DNA from: Microbulbifer celer
GTDB lineage: Bacteria > Pseudomonadota > Gammaproteobacteria > Pseudomonadales > Cellvibrionaceae
Direction: 5' to 3'
Assembly (NCBI RefSeq): GCF_020991125.1
Contig: NZ_CP087715.1
Span: 248,001 to 312,000, forward strand
Length of the DNA: 64,000 bases
Positions 57,471 to 64,000 of this stretch are shown here, in pieces. Position 1 is the first letter of the stretch; each line of letters begins with the position of its first letter. The translations under genes were made by a program, and so were the position numbers. The notes below the pieces were generated by a model, which saw nothing but the letters and a program-made list of their open reading frames with translations, searched no databases and was not told the origin of the DNA.

Positions 57471-58331
57471 TTATAGAATGACTGTGTTTTCATTCAGGTA
57501 GTACTGAAGTACTGGATTATTGATATCTTCCGGATTCTGGAGCGCCCAGGAATTATTCACAATACCCTGGCCAATCAAATGGATAACGGCAGACTCCATC
57601 GCCGACAGCATTGCCAGCTGTGCGGGCTCGTTGGTAGTCGTGCCCATTTCAATTTCCAGCAGACGCTTGAATTTTATGTAGCGAAAAACATCCGCTCCGA
57701 TTGCCTTGGAGTAGACGGTTTTAGATGTCAAAACGGTATGCAGTACCCGTCCGGAGCGAATATCTACAGCGCGTAGATTGACCGTGATCTGATCTACCCG
57801 ATACTGTTCGTCGGCGCCGATGCCAAAATACCGCGCACCTGCCCCACCAGTGCGAATATTCGTGTCGTAGGCAACGATGCCTCCTTCCAGCAGCACATTG
57901 GCGGCCACCAGAGATGGCAGATTGGCATCGGCAGCATCGGGTTTCGCCAACGCGGCGCGAATAATCTTGCGCTCTGTCAGCAGGTTTTGCAGACCTTCGC
58001 GCTCAAGTGGAATAAACCAGCCCGATTCATTCAACACGTTCATCAACATTGAGGCCGCCCCCTGGGTGACTGCTGTAGAGAAACTGCTGGCAGGGGAGGG
58101 CTTGTACTGACCCGTCTGGTCGCGGAAGTTGTACACTGCTGCAAGTATTTTCCCTTTCGGCTGCGGCAGGTTGACCAGGTCGCGATATGTCGCTTTCCTG
58201 GGTGTCAATTGTGCATCGGTGCGCCCAGGGCCAAACAGCGCTTCACCGGTGTTTTTTACTGCGCTACACCCACTCAGGGTAAATGCGAGGGATATTGCGG
58301 CGATCGCAAGTTTGGAACCTCTAGTAAACAT
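57471..58331 (-). CDS. csgG: curli secretion channel lipoprotein CsgG
   Basis: This 286-residue protein has a lipoprotein signal (LAFTLSGC, Cys22). The CsgG family core is plain: KGKILAAVYNFRDQTGQYKPSP with ASSFSTAVTQGAASMLMNVL, GWFIPLEREGLQNLLTERKI, and VLLEGGIVAYDTNIRTGGAGARYFGIG at the channel constriction/transmembrane hairpin. CsgG forms the nine-fold outer-membrane pore that exports unfolded curlins. It is separated from csgF by 298 bp, more than in E. coli, so it may have its own promoter with the curlin genes downstream. Confidence 0.95.
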   Translation of the reverse strand: MFTRGSKLAIAAISLAFTLSGCSAVKNTGEALFGPGRTDAQLTPRKATYRDLVNLPQPKGKILAAVYNFRDQTGQYKPSPASSFSTAVTQGAASMLMNVLNESGWFIPLEREGLQNLLTERKIIRAALAKPDAADANLPSLVAANVLLEGGIVAYDTNIRTGGAGARYFGIGADEQYRVDQITVNLRAVDIRSGRVLHTVLTSKTVYSKAIGADVFRYIKFKRLLEIEMGTTTNEPAQLAMLSAMESAVIHLIGQGIVNNSWALQNPEDINNPVLQYYLNENTVIL

Positions 58332-58629
58332 CTCACTTGTCTCCAGTATTATTTGCGGGCACTTCTATAAATCTACTGTGCGTGCGCCTGGTGGAGTCCG
58401 GCGGTGCTGGTACGCCAGCCCGGTCAGAATGCTCAGGTATGACTTATACACTCAGCTTCCTACGTTCCGGTGGCCACCACAGCCACCCGCACACTACGAT
58501 TTCTAGAGGTGCCCTTACGATTATTAGGATCTATGAGTCAGCCCGGGATGCCTCTTGGGTTTTTCTGACGATGTGATTCCTTTGTCTGTCTATCCGTGTG
58601 TAATTTTCAGGGAAACGGTGGTGTTACGA
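58332..58629. other. csgF / csgG intergenic region
   Basis: These 298 bp lie between co-directional csgF and csgG. No protein family is recognisable in any frame. The stretch just before csgG is AT-rich (minus strand AGATTTATAGAAG and CAAATAATACTGGAGA), which could include a -10 and supplies the GGAG ribosome-binding site. It is probably a promoter for csgG plus curlins. Confidence 0.35.
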
Positions 58630-59049
58630 TTAGTTGGTGGGGTTCAGGCCACTCACTACAATTTCACTTTTGTCCCCGGTGGCGCGATCAGTGATCAGCA
58701 CCGTTAATACCCCGTCGGTATCGACGATCTGTACGATAAAGTCATCTGTAATCAGCTCGCCGCTATTGCCATCACCAACATCCGTAAGAAGCTGATTGAG
58801 CAACCGGGTTTCCAGTGAATCAGAAAATCGGTCCAGGGCACTGGGTTGTTCATAAAGGTCTGCTGGACTGTTGGGGTCCTCGTGATCGTCCTGAGACTGA
58901 GCATTGGAGAGCAGGAAGCTGCCATTGAGGGGGTTGCCACCAAAGTTGGGATTGGTTGGCTCATAAATCAGTTCTGTCGCGAGCACTAGATTACTGCTCA
59001 GGGCAATGCAAGGTGCTAACGCGACCCCTGTTATTATTGCGCGCTTCAT
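58630..59049 (-). CDS. csgF: curli assembly protein CsgF
   Basis: A 139-residue secreted protein: signal peptide to about residue 24 (LATEL), then ELIYEPTNPNFGGNPLNGSFLLSNAQ, the CsgF N-terminal segment that plugs into the CsgG pore (split: TNPNFGGNPLNGS is the signature). The C-terminal half (LITDDFIVQIVDTDGVLTVLITD) is the exposed domain that helps nucleation. Its ATG overlaps the csgE stop by one base (TAATG), so the two are translationally coupled. Confidence 0.95.
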   Translation of the reverse strand: MKRAIITGVALAPCIALSSNLVLATELIYEPTNPNFGGNPLNGSFLLSNAQSQDDHEDPNSPADLYEQPSALDRFSDSLETRLLNQLLTDVGDGNSGELITDDFIVQIVDTDGVLTVLITDRATGDKSEIVVSGLNPTN

Positions 59050-59498
59050 TAGAATTCATCCTTGGCTAGATCGTGGTGGTCTGTCAGGGCCTGCCGGATT
59101 TTTTCCTGCAGTACCATTTCGTGAATTTTCTGCGATGCCTGTTCTGCGAGATCCCGGATATTGTTGGTGCTGGGACTGATAAATTGCCGAAACACCGTTT
59201 TGTTGTTGTACGTAATCCAGATCAGGTTGCCCCAGCGGGCTGAAGGTCGCTCGTGAATACTGAGGTTGTAGGTGCTGTCCGGATAGTGCAGGTTGCGGTA
59301 CTCACTCATGAATCGGGCCAGGTCATGTCCAGTTCGGGTGATGGTCTGGTCGATGTTGAATCCGCTGATCTCATCTTCAATGCGACCGCTGTCTTCTGTG
59401 GCTACCGCGGCTTCTTCCAGCGTTTTGTTGCTTTCATCTAGAGCTTGCGCCGCAGTGTCCAGTGACACGAGAAGAAACAGGAGCAGGCAGAGTCTCAT
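59049..59498 (-). CDS. csgE: curli assembly protein CsgE
   Basis: A 149-residue periplasmic protein with a short signal peptide (LCLLLFLLVSLDTAAQA). GFNIDQTITRTGHDLARFM, then SIHERPSARWGNLIWITYNN and a C-terminal helix match CsgE, which caps the periplasmic face of CsgG and delivers curlins. The gene overlaps csgD upstream by 4 bp (ATGA) and csgF downstream by 1 bp. Confidence 0.93.
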   Translation of the reverse strand: MRLCLLLFLLVSLDTAAQALDESNKTLEEAAVATEDSGRIEDEISGFNIDQTITRTGHDLARFMSEYRNLHYPDSTYNLSIHERPSARWGNLIWITYNNKTVFRQFISPSTNNIRDLAEQASQKIHEMVLQEKIRQALTDHHDLAKDEF

Positions 59499-60085
59499 AT
59501 CTGCTCCGGCTGTAGATAGAGCTTGGCCCAGTTACTGGCCTGGACCCGGTTCTTGACACCAATCTTGCGAAAAATGTTGTACATGTGATTTTTTACGGTG
59601 TGCTCGCTTAAATGTAACTTGGAGGCAATGCTGCTGTTGGGCTCACCGGTAGTAAGTTGGGCGAGGATCTCTTGTTCCCGCCTGGTCAGCAGCAGGCGGT
59701 TTTTCAAGTCCTGACTACTGCCTTCTGCGCTGATTTGAATCGACTGGCGCAGCTGGCTGATTAGTTCCTTCTGGCTGGCGCGGTTGCTGCACAGAAAATG
59801 AATATTGTGCTCCGCCAATACTGACTTGGTTTGCAGTGGAATATTGGGGGAAAAATTGATTAGAAGGATCTTCGGGTGGCTCAATTTCTTGAGGGCTGTG
59901 TAGCCACCAGTAGTGGACTCATCTGCCAATGAAAAGCAGTCAACAACAACGGCCTCATAAAGATGCAAACAGTGCCTTTGCTTGCCGAATTCCGATTTCT
60001 CCCAGTTGAAGGGAAGAGATTCGGAAATAAGTGAATACAACAAGTCCCCATGCAGGCCGGAATTGCTCAAAAAGAGAATCGGCAT
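59495..60085 (-). CDS. csgD: CsgD-like LuxR-family transcriptional regulator
   Basis: This regulator is 196 residues from the ATG at 60085, preceded by GGGG; an upstream GTG at 60115 lacks a ribosome-binding site, and E. coli CsgD alignment also begins here (PILFLSNSGLHGDLLYSL). The N-terminal half resembles a receiver-like domain without an obvious phospho-acceptor cluster. The C-terminal LuxR helix-turn-helix is clear: LTRREQEILAQLTTGEPN, SIASKLHLSEHTVKNHMYNIFRKIG. It should activate the curlin genes. Unlike E. coli, where csgDEFG and csgBAC are divergent, here everything is on one strand with csgD first. Confidence 0.85.
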   Translation of the reverse strand: MPILFLSNSGLHGDLLYSLISESLPFNWEKSEFGKQRHCLHLYEAVVVDCFSLADESTTGGYTALKKLSHPKILLINFSPNIPLQTKSVLAEHNIHFLCSNRASQKELISQLRQSIQISAEGSSQDLKNRLLLTRREQEILAQLTTGEPNSSIASKLHLSEHTVKNHMYNIFRKIGVKNRVQASNWAKLYLQPEQI

Positions 60086-60905
60086 ATATAACCCCAGAAT
60101 TGATTTTGTCGCCACTCAAGCTGTACTTCTCTGAAAAGAACTCTACGGCGCCATTTTTTATACGAGCTTTGATGTGACAAAAACTCGAAACTTTTCGTCG
60201 CTTGCTGCAATCTATCGCGGCGGAAATTGGTGCCGATGAGCCGAAAATCTCATCGCTTGAGAAATTTGTTTGGAGTGTAGTAGTGATTATCTATGGGTAA
60301 GAAAGTTTTGGTGACAGGCTCTAAGATTAATCTGGTGTAAAAGGAAATTTTCTAATAATTAAATAGTTGGAATGCTGATTTTTTAGATTGTTTCGTAATA
60401 TTTTTCATTTTTTGCTAAGGGACGATTAGTTGAAATGGGGGTGCCGGAGGCGTACTGGTAGAATCGGAGACGGTGCAGGTGGAAGTGGAGGCGCAGCGCG
60501 CGGTCGCGGACCCTGTAACCGGGAACATTCCGTTCAGGTTAGGGATCAAGCTGCGGGATGTCGGTATCCTCAGGCTTAGTCTGGCACTGCTGGGAGTATC
60601 GCGGTAGTGATGAGGCTTTCTACCTTGTACTTCCGCAAACAGTTGGGCTGACGCTGAATTCCACCGAAAGGCGAACTTTCCGGCCATCAAAGCCCTCCAA
60701 GTGTGACTTTGCGGCGGATAAGATTGTCGACAGTTGGTACGATATCGATGTGCTTGTCAATGTCGACTTCTGCCATTGGCCCACAACCAACCTATAGCCC
60801 ATTCAAGAACCCGTGAATAAGAAGTAATCAGACACCATGAGAGACTGAAGTAGGGTCTGTACATATTGACTGCAACCTGCCGAATGGCAGAAAAGGAGCT
60901 GTAGC
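60086..60905. other. 820-bp region upstream of csgD
   Basis: The left third (60116-60420) is AT-rich and is the likely csgD promoter region; no single promoter could be fixed. The right part (60430-60800) is GC-richer and coding-like in several frames, each interrupted, and may be gene debris (listed separately). The final 100 bp carry the promoter and the AAGGAG ribosome-binding site of the next gene. Confidence 0.4.
60558..60797 (+). pseudogene. possible gene remnant, perhaps a phospholipase C C-terminal domain
   Basis: A 79-codon frame with coding-like composition includes EAFYLVLPQTVGLTLNST and KIVDSWYDIDVLVNVD. The WYD-x-V segment after a run of hydrophobic strands recalls the C-terminal repeat domain of bacterial non-specific phospholipase C (PlcH/PlcN), but the match is by eye and short. 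An adjacent upstream stretch (60434-60606) is open in another plus-strand frame. No start signal is convincing. It may equally be non-coding. Confidence 0.2.
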
Positions 60906-62333
60906 ATGACCGAACTTTTTCACAGTCTGCCGCCGTGGTTGTGGTTTATTGTCGCGCTGATTGCACTGTTTCTTGCCCGCAAGCCGGTCCATCAGGGCGT
61001 TTTCTCACTGGCCCGCTTTTTTCATCATTCTTTCCGCCTGGCAGCCAATGCGGTAGCTGCCACCGAGTTCCGGTTGCAACAGCGCAACCGGGAGGTATTG
61101 CTGGCCGTGGGGCGCGAGGCTACCGAGCGAAATATCGAGCGTGAGTTTGACCGCATCGAAGCGGCAATGAAGAAAGAGCTCAGTCAGTACCCGGATCTGC
61201 ACCGCAAGCTCTGTGAACAACTGACAGTCATTGATCAAGACTACGTGCGGAGCTCTGAAGTGCCGCCGGAGCCCAGTAACTGGGCTAAGGCCATCCAAGC
61301 CGTAGCGGAAATTCCTGCGAAAAAAGACCCGGTAGTGGGGGATGTGCTGGAAACTATTCACGTCTCCATGCGCAAGGCGGAGGCCAAGGCGCTGGAAGCC
61401 TACCGTGAAGCCGCGCGGGAAAGGCATCAGCTGCTGAAGCGCATGATGCCCGCCTGGCGTTCGATCCTGAACAGCCTGGGCCGCGTGAATAAAACGTTCC
61501 TCAGTGTGCAGCAGCGGTCGAGTGTGGTGGATGGGCATATGGAGCGCTACGAGGAAATTCTGCAATCCAGCGACCGCGCGCAGCGTCTGCTGTCCTCATC
61601 TTCCCTCAGCCAGTTTTTCATTTCTGCGTTTGTTCTTGCGATAGGGGTGGGTGGGGTATTGATCAATTTCCACTTGATCGCGCGGCCGATGACCGAAATA
61701 GTGGGGGGTACCAGTTATATCGGCAGTTTCAAGGTCGCCGATATATCCGCGTTGGTGATTATTCTGGTTGAGATCACCATGGGTTTGTTTGTGATGGAGT
61801 GCCTGCGTATTACACGGCTGTTCCCGGTTATCGGTGCGCTCAGTGACAAGTTGCGTACACGTATGATGTGGTCTGCCTTCTTCCTGTTGTTCTCTCTCGC
61901 TACAGTAGAAGCGGGACTCGCGTTTATGCGCGAAATCCTGACGCAGGAAAATCTGGCAGTGAGTGCGCAGTTACATGGAGAAGCTCTGGCGGAACCTGCC
62001 GCTGGCGTCTACTGGATTACAACAGTGGCACAGATGGGAATGGGATTTATCCTGCCGTTTGCTCTGGCCTTTGTCGCTATTCCCCTGGAGAATTTCATTG
62101 CCACGACACGTACTGTGATCGGTGCGCTGTCTGCCTTTACTCTGCGTCTGATTTGCGTATTCTTGCGACTGCTGGGTGCCGGGCTACTGGGTGCAGGCAA
62201 TATACTGGTCAGGGTCTACGATATCGTGATCTTCTTCCCGTTATGGCTGGAAAACCGCTATCTGAGCTGGCGTGAGAAAAGTGCACAAAAAGCGGAGCTG
62301 AACTCAATGGAAAAGATGGAGCAGCCTTCATGA
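60906..62333 (+). CDS. multi-spanning membrane protein with coiled-coil domain, unknown family
   Basis: A 475-residue protein with AAGGAG seven bases before the ATG. Helix 1 (about 11-25, WLWFIVALIALFLA) is followed by a basic, amphipathic and coiled-coil cytoplasmic or periplasmic stretch (30-235) rich in Arg/Glu (RQREVLL-type heptads; REATERNIEREFDRIEAAMK). Four to five helices follow: about 236-258, 277-299, 319-342, 368-394, 400-440. The tail is charged (SWREKSAQKAEL). I do not recognise the family. Its stop overlaps the next start (ATGA), and it heads a unit with a 52-residue protein and two GDPD-like genes, hinting at a membrane-lipid or envelope role. Confidence 0.8.
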   Translation: MTELFHSLPPWLWFIVALIALFLARKPVHQGVFSLARFFHHSFRLAANAVAATEFRLQQRNREVLLAVGREATERNIEREFDRIEAAMKKELSQYPDLHRKLCEQLTVIDQDYVRSSEVPPEPSNWAKAIQAVAEIPAKKDPVVGDVLETIHVSMRKAEAKALEAYREAARERHQLLKRMMPAWRSILNSLGRVNKTFLSVQQRSSVVDGHMERYEEILQSSDRAQRLLSSSSLSQFFISAFVLAIGVGGVLINFHLIARPMTEIVGGTSYIGSFKVADISALVIILVEITMGLFVMECLRITRLFPVIGALSDKLRTRMMWSAFFLLFSLATVEAGLAFMREILTQENLAVSAQLHGEALAEPAAGVYWITTVAQMGMGFILPFALAFVAIPLENFIATTRTVIGALSAFTLRLICVFLRLLGAGLLGAGNILVRVYDIVIFFPLWLENRYLSWREKSAQKAELNSMEKMEQPS

Positions 62334-62488
62334 AATTTCAGTTTATTCAGGGAATACCTGCAACATATCTCGCGACTCAGTTTCCGCTTCTGTGGTTGAG
62401 CAGCCGCGGGGAGCTCATTGTCAGAAAGCAGGTGTTTCAGCGGCAGGTCATCAATGATCTGGAACCCCTGGAGACGCTCTTTCACTGA
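62330..62488 (+). CDS. small protein, 52 residues, translationally coupled
   Basis: The ATG at 62330 overlaps the membrane-protein stop (ATGA), and its own stop at 62486-62488 overlaps the next start (TGATG). GGAG lies eight bases before the ATG. The product starts KFQFIQGIPATYLATQFP and ends NDLEPLETLFH; a weakly hydrophobic middle (ATQFPLLWLSS) is too short to be a sure membrane helix. No family is recognised. The double overlap is the main evidence that it is a real gene. Confidence 0.6.
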   Translation: MKFQFIQGIPATYLATQFPLLWLSSRGELIVRKQVFQRQVINDLEPLETLFH

Positions 62489-63321
62489 TGGCACCTTCTC
62501 TGGACATGGGGGGTGGGCGCCCGTTCGCTCCCGAGGCCGATCATCGTCCGCTGGTGATCGCCCATGGTGATGAGTCCGGCCAGGGATTGTTCCCGGGCAA
62601 TACCCTGTTGTATCTACAGCAGATGGTGGCGCTTGGAGTGGGCGCCCTGGAAATGGACCTCAACCTCACGGCAGATAATCAGCTGGTGCTGATGCACGAT
62701 CCTACGCTCGAACGCACGACTGATGGCCAGGGCCAAGTGAGGGAGCACAGCCTCGCGGAGTTGCGCCAACTGAATGCCGCCTATCATTGGCGGGCTGTGG
62801 ATATCTCGGGTGAGCCCGGGCCATACCCCTATCGCGACAACTCCCTGCCCATTGTTACCATCGACGAGGTCTTCGAGGCCGTGCCAGATACCCCGAAGAT
62901 CATCGAACTGAAAAACGATGATCCGGCGGCAGCCGAGGTGCTGAGCCGTGCAATCGACAACGCCCGCTGTCAGGATCGGGTGATTGTTTCCTCCTTCCAC
63001 CAGGCCGTTATCAGTAGGTTTCGCGCTTTGTCTCCCACCGTTGCAACCGGCGCGACCATGAGAGAAGCGTTGAAGTTCTTCGTCGCCCAACTTGTCGGCG
63101 TCGAGCGATTGCTCAATCCCGCCTACCAGACCATGCAACTTCCCATGCGCTTTCATGGCATCCCGGTATTCACCCGCCGCTTTATCCGTGCCGCCCGCCG
63201 CCACCGCCTGCACCTCTCGGTCTGGACCGTGGATGAGGAGCTCGATATGCAGCGCTACATCGAATTGGGGCTGGATGGGATTGTCACCAATCGACCAGAC
63301 AGGCTGCTGGCTCTGCGCTAG
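62488..63321 (+). CDS. glycerophosphodiester phosphodiesterase-like protein (variant active site)
   Basis: A 277-residue GDPD TIM-barrel protein without a signal peptide. Core motifs: AHGDESGQGLFPGNT, LEMDLNLTADNQLVLMHDPT (metal Glu/Asp and second catalytic His) and IIELKNDDP (third metal Glu). Against the canonical HRG...PENT, the Arg is replaced by Gly and the Glu of PEN by Gly. Both catalytic histidines and the metal ligands remain, so activity is likely, perhaps on an unusual phosphodiester. The start overlaps the 52-residue gene by one base. A paralogue follows. Confidence 0.88.
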   Translation: MAPSLDMGGGRPFAPEADHRPLVIAHGDESGQGLFPGNTLLYLQQMVALGVGALEMDLNLTADNQLVLMHDPTLERTTDGQGQVREHSLAELRQLNAAYHWRAVDISGEPGPYPYRDNSLPIVTIDEVFEAVPDTPKIIELKNDDPAAAEVLSRAIDNARCQDRVIVSSFHQAVISRFRALSPTVATGATMREALKFFVAQLVGVERLLNPAYQTMQLPMRFHGIPVFTRRFIRAARRHRLHLSVWTVDEELDMQRYIELGLDGIVTNRPDRLLALR

Positions 63322-63390
63322 AGTAGGTGACGCAGACGATCCTGGCGCACTGCCAGGTCCGTAAAACGCAATCACAACACCTCTAATAAA

Positions 63391-64000
63391 ATGCTGAAGA
63401 AAATCCTGTACTTACTGTTGCTGGCGATGGTGATATTTATCGGCTGGCGTTGGCTCGCCGCCAAACCTGCTCCAGATACCGGCTTACAGTTCCCTATTCC
63501 CGCCATCAACGACAGCGGCCAGCCGCGGCCACTGATTATTTCTCACGCCGACGACAGCGGGCAGGGCCTGTATCCGGGGAACACGCGGGAATTCCTGCAG
63601 CAGATGGCAGCCCTGAAAGTGGATAGTCTGGAGATGGACATCCACGCCACCGCTGATGGCGAACTGGTATTGATGCACGACGACACCGTGGACAGAACCA
63701 CTGACGGCAACGGTGCGATCCGCGACCTGACCCTCGCGCAGTTGCGAGAACTCAATGTCGCTCACAACTGGACCCAGGATGGCAAAACATTTCCCTACCG
63801 GGAGAACCCCCAAAAAATCCTCACCCTCGATGAAGTATTTGAAACCTTCCCCAGATACCCCATGGTCATTGAACTCAAAACCCCCGATCCCGCAGCCGCA
63901 GATAGCCTCTGCCGCACCGTGCGCGCCTTCAACAAAAGCAACCAGGTAATCATCTCCTCCTTCCACCAACCCGCCATCGATGCCTTCCGAGAACACTGCC
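63391..64000 (+). CDS. glycerophosphodiester phosphodiesterase-like protein, membrane-anchored, cut by window edge
   Basis: An ATG at 63391 opens a frame of 203 codons that runs off the right edge. An N-terminal signal anchor (KKILYLLLLAMVIFIGW) places the domain outside the cytoplasm, unlike the upstream paralogue. Motifs: SHADDSGQGLYPGNT, LEMDIHATADGELVLMHDD, TTDGNG, MVIELKTPDP and SSFHQPAID. The HRG Arg and the PEN Glu are altered as in its neighbour. The pair is a tandem duplication with divided localisation. The ribosome-binding site is weak. Confidence 0.88.
   Translation, partial: MLKKILYLLLLAMVIFIGWRWLAAKPAPDTGLQFPIPAINDSGQPRPLIISHADDSGQGLYPGNTREFLQQMAALKVDSLEMDIHATADGELVLMHDDTVDRTTDGNGAIRDLTLAQLRELNVAHNWTQDGKTFPYRENPQKILTLDEVFETFPRYPMVIELKTPDPAAADSLCRTVRAFNKSNQVIISSFHQPAIDAFREHC

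Overview
The window reads as chromosome of a marine, polysaccharide-degrading gammaproteobacterium, probably of the Cellvibrionales (Microbulbifer/Saccharophagus-like). Three things point there: the core gene order recN / grpE-dnaK-dnaJ-dapB-carA-carB-greA with fur / bamE / ratA-rnfH / smpB nearby, which is the arrangement known from Pseudomonas and relatives; a tmRNA tag reading ANDDNYGAQLAA; and accessory genes for a PL10 pectate lyase, a GH20 hexosaminidase and TonB-dependent uptake. The genus is an inference. No insertion sequence, prophage, tRNA, rRNA or CRISPR array was seen.

Layout. 1-8.6 kb: a D-amino-acid / amino-sugar catabolic island, with a GH20 hexosaminidase (cut by the edge) and a D-threonine-aldolase/D-serine-dehydratase-like PLP enzyme on the minus strand, divergent from an RpiR regulator, D-aminoacylase, RidA, a sodium:solute symporter and a DPP-IV-like peptidase. 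8.7-14 kb: a YdcH-like protein, a TonB-dependent siderophore receptor with a candidate Fur-controlled promoter, a PepSY membrane protein and a pectate lyase lipoprotein. 14-18 kb: a cyanide-insensitive-type bd oxidase with a GbsR/MarR regulator, and a DUF1853 protein. 18-21.1 kb: an OmpW protein overlapping an autotransporter whose passenger carries RTX-like repeats. 21.5-28 kb: OsmC, a methyltransferase, RNase R, a cold-shock protein, LysR and a dienelactone-hydrolase-like enzyme. 28-35.5 kb: tmRNA, RlmD, two NSS transporters flanking smpB, ratA-rnfH, bamE and fur.

35.5-53.4 kb is the conserved heat-shock / carbamoyl-phosphate core. A consensus sigma-32 promoter precedes grpE. Two insertions break the usual order: a DUF885 peptidase plus a small membrane protein between dnaJ and dapB, and a RimB-RimK fusion plus a YfiR-family protein between dapB and carA. 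carA is preceded by a long leader with an intrinsic terminator.

53.4-60.1 kb is a complete minus-strand curli (type VIII secretion) locus: csgD-, csgE-, csgF- and csgG-like genes followed by four curlin-repeat proteins. The three large curlins share one repeat plan, a block of 12 units totalling exactly 140 residues followed by a block of 11 units of 11 residues. The small CsgB-like protein has only an 11-unit block. This shared plan is the most striking observation in the window.

60.9-64 kb holds a multi-spanning membrane protein of unknown family, a translationally coupled 52-residue protein, and tandem glycerophosphodiesterase-like genes that share an altered active-site motif. The last gene runs off the right edge.
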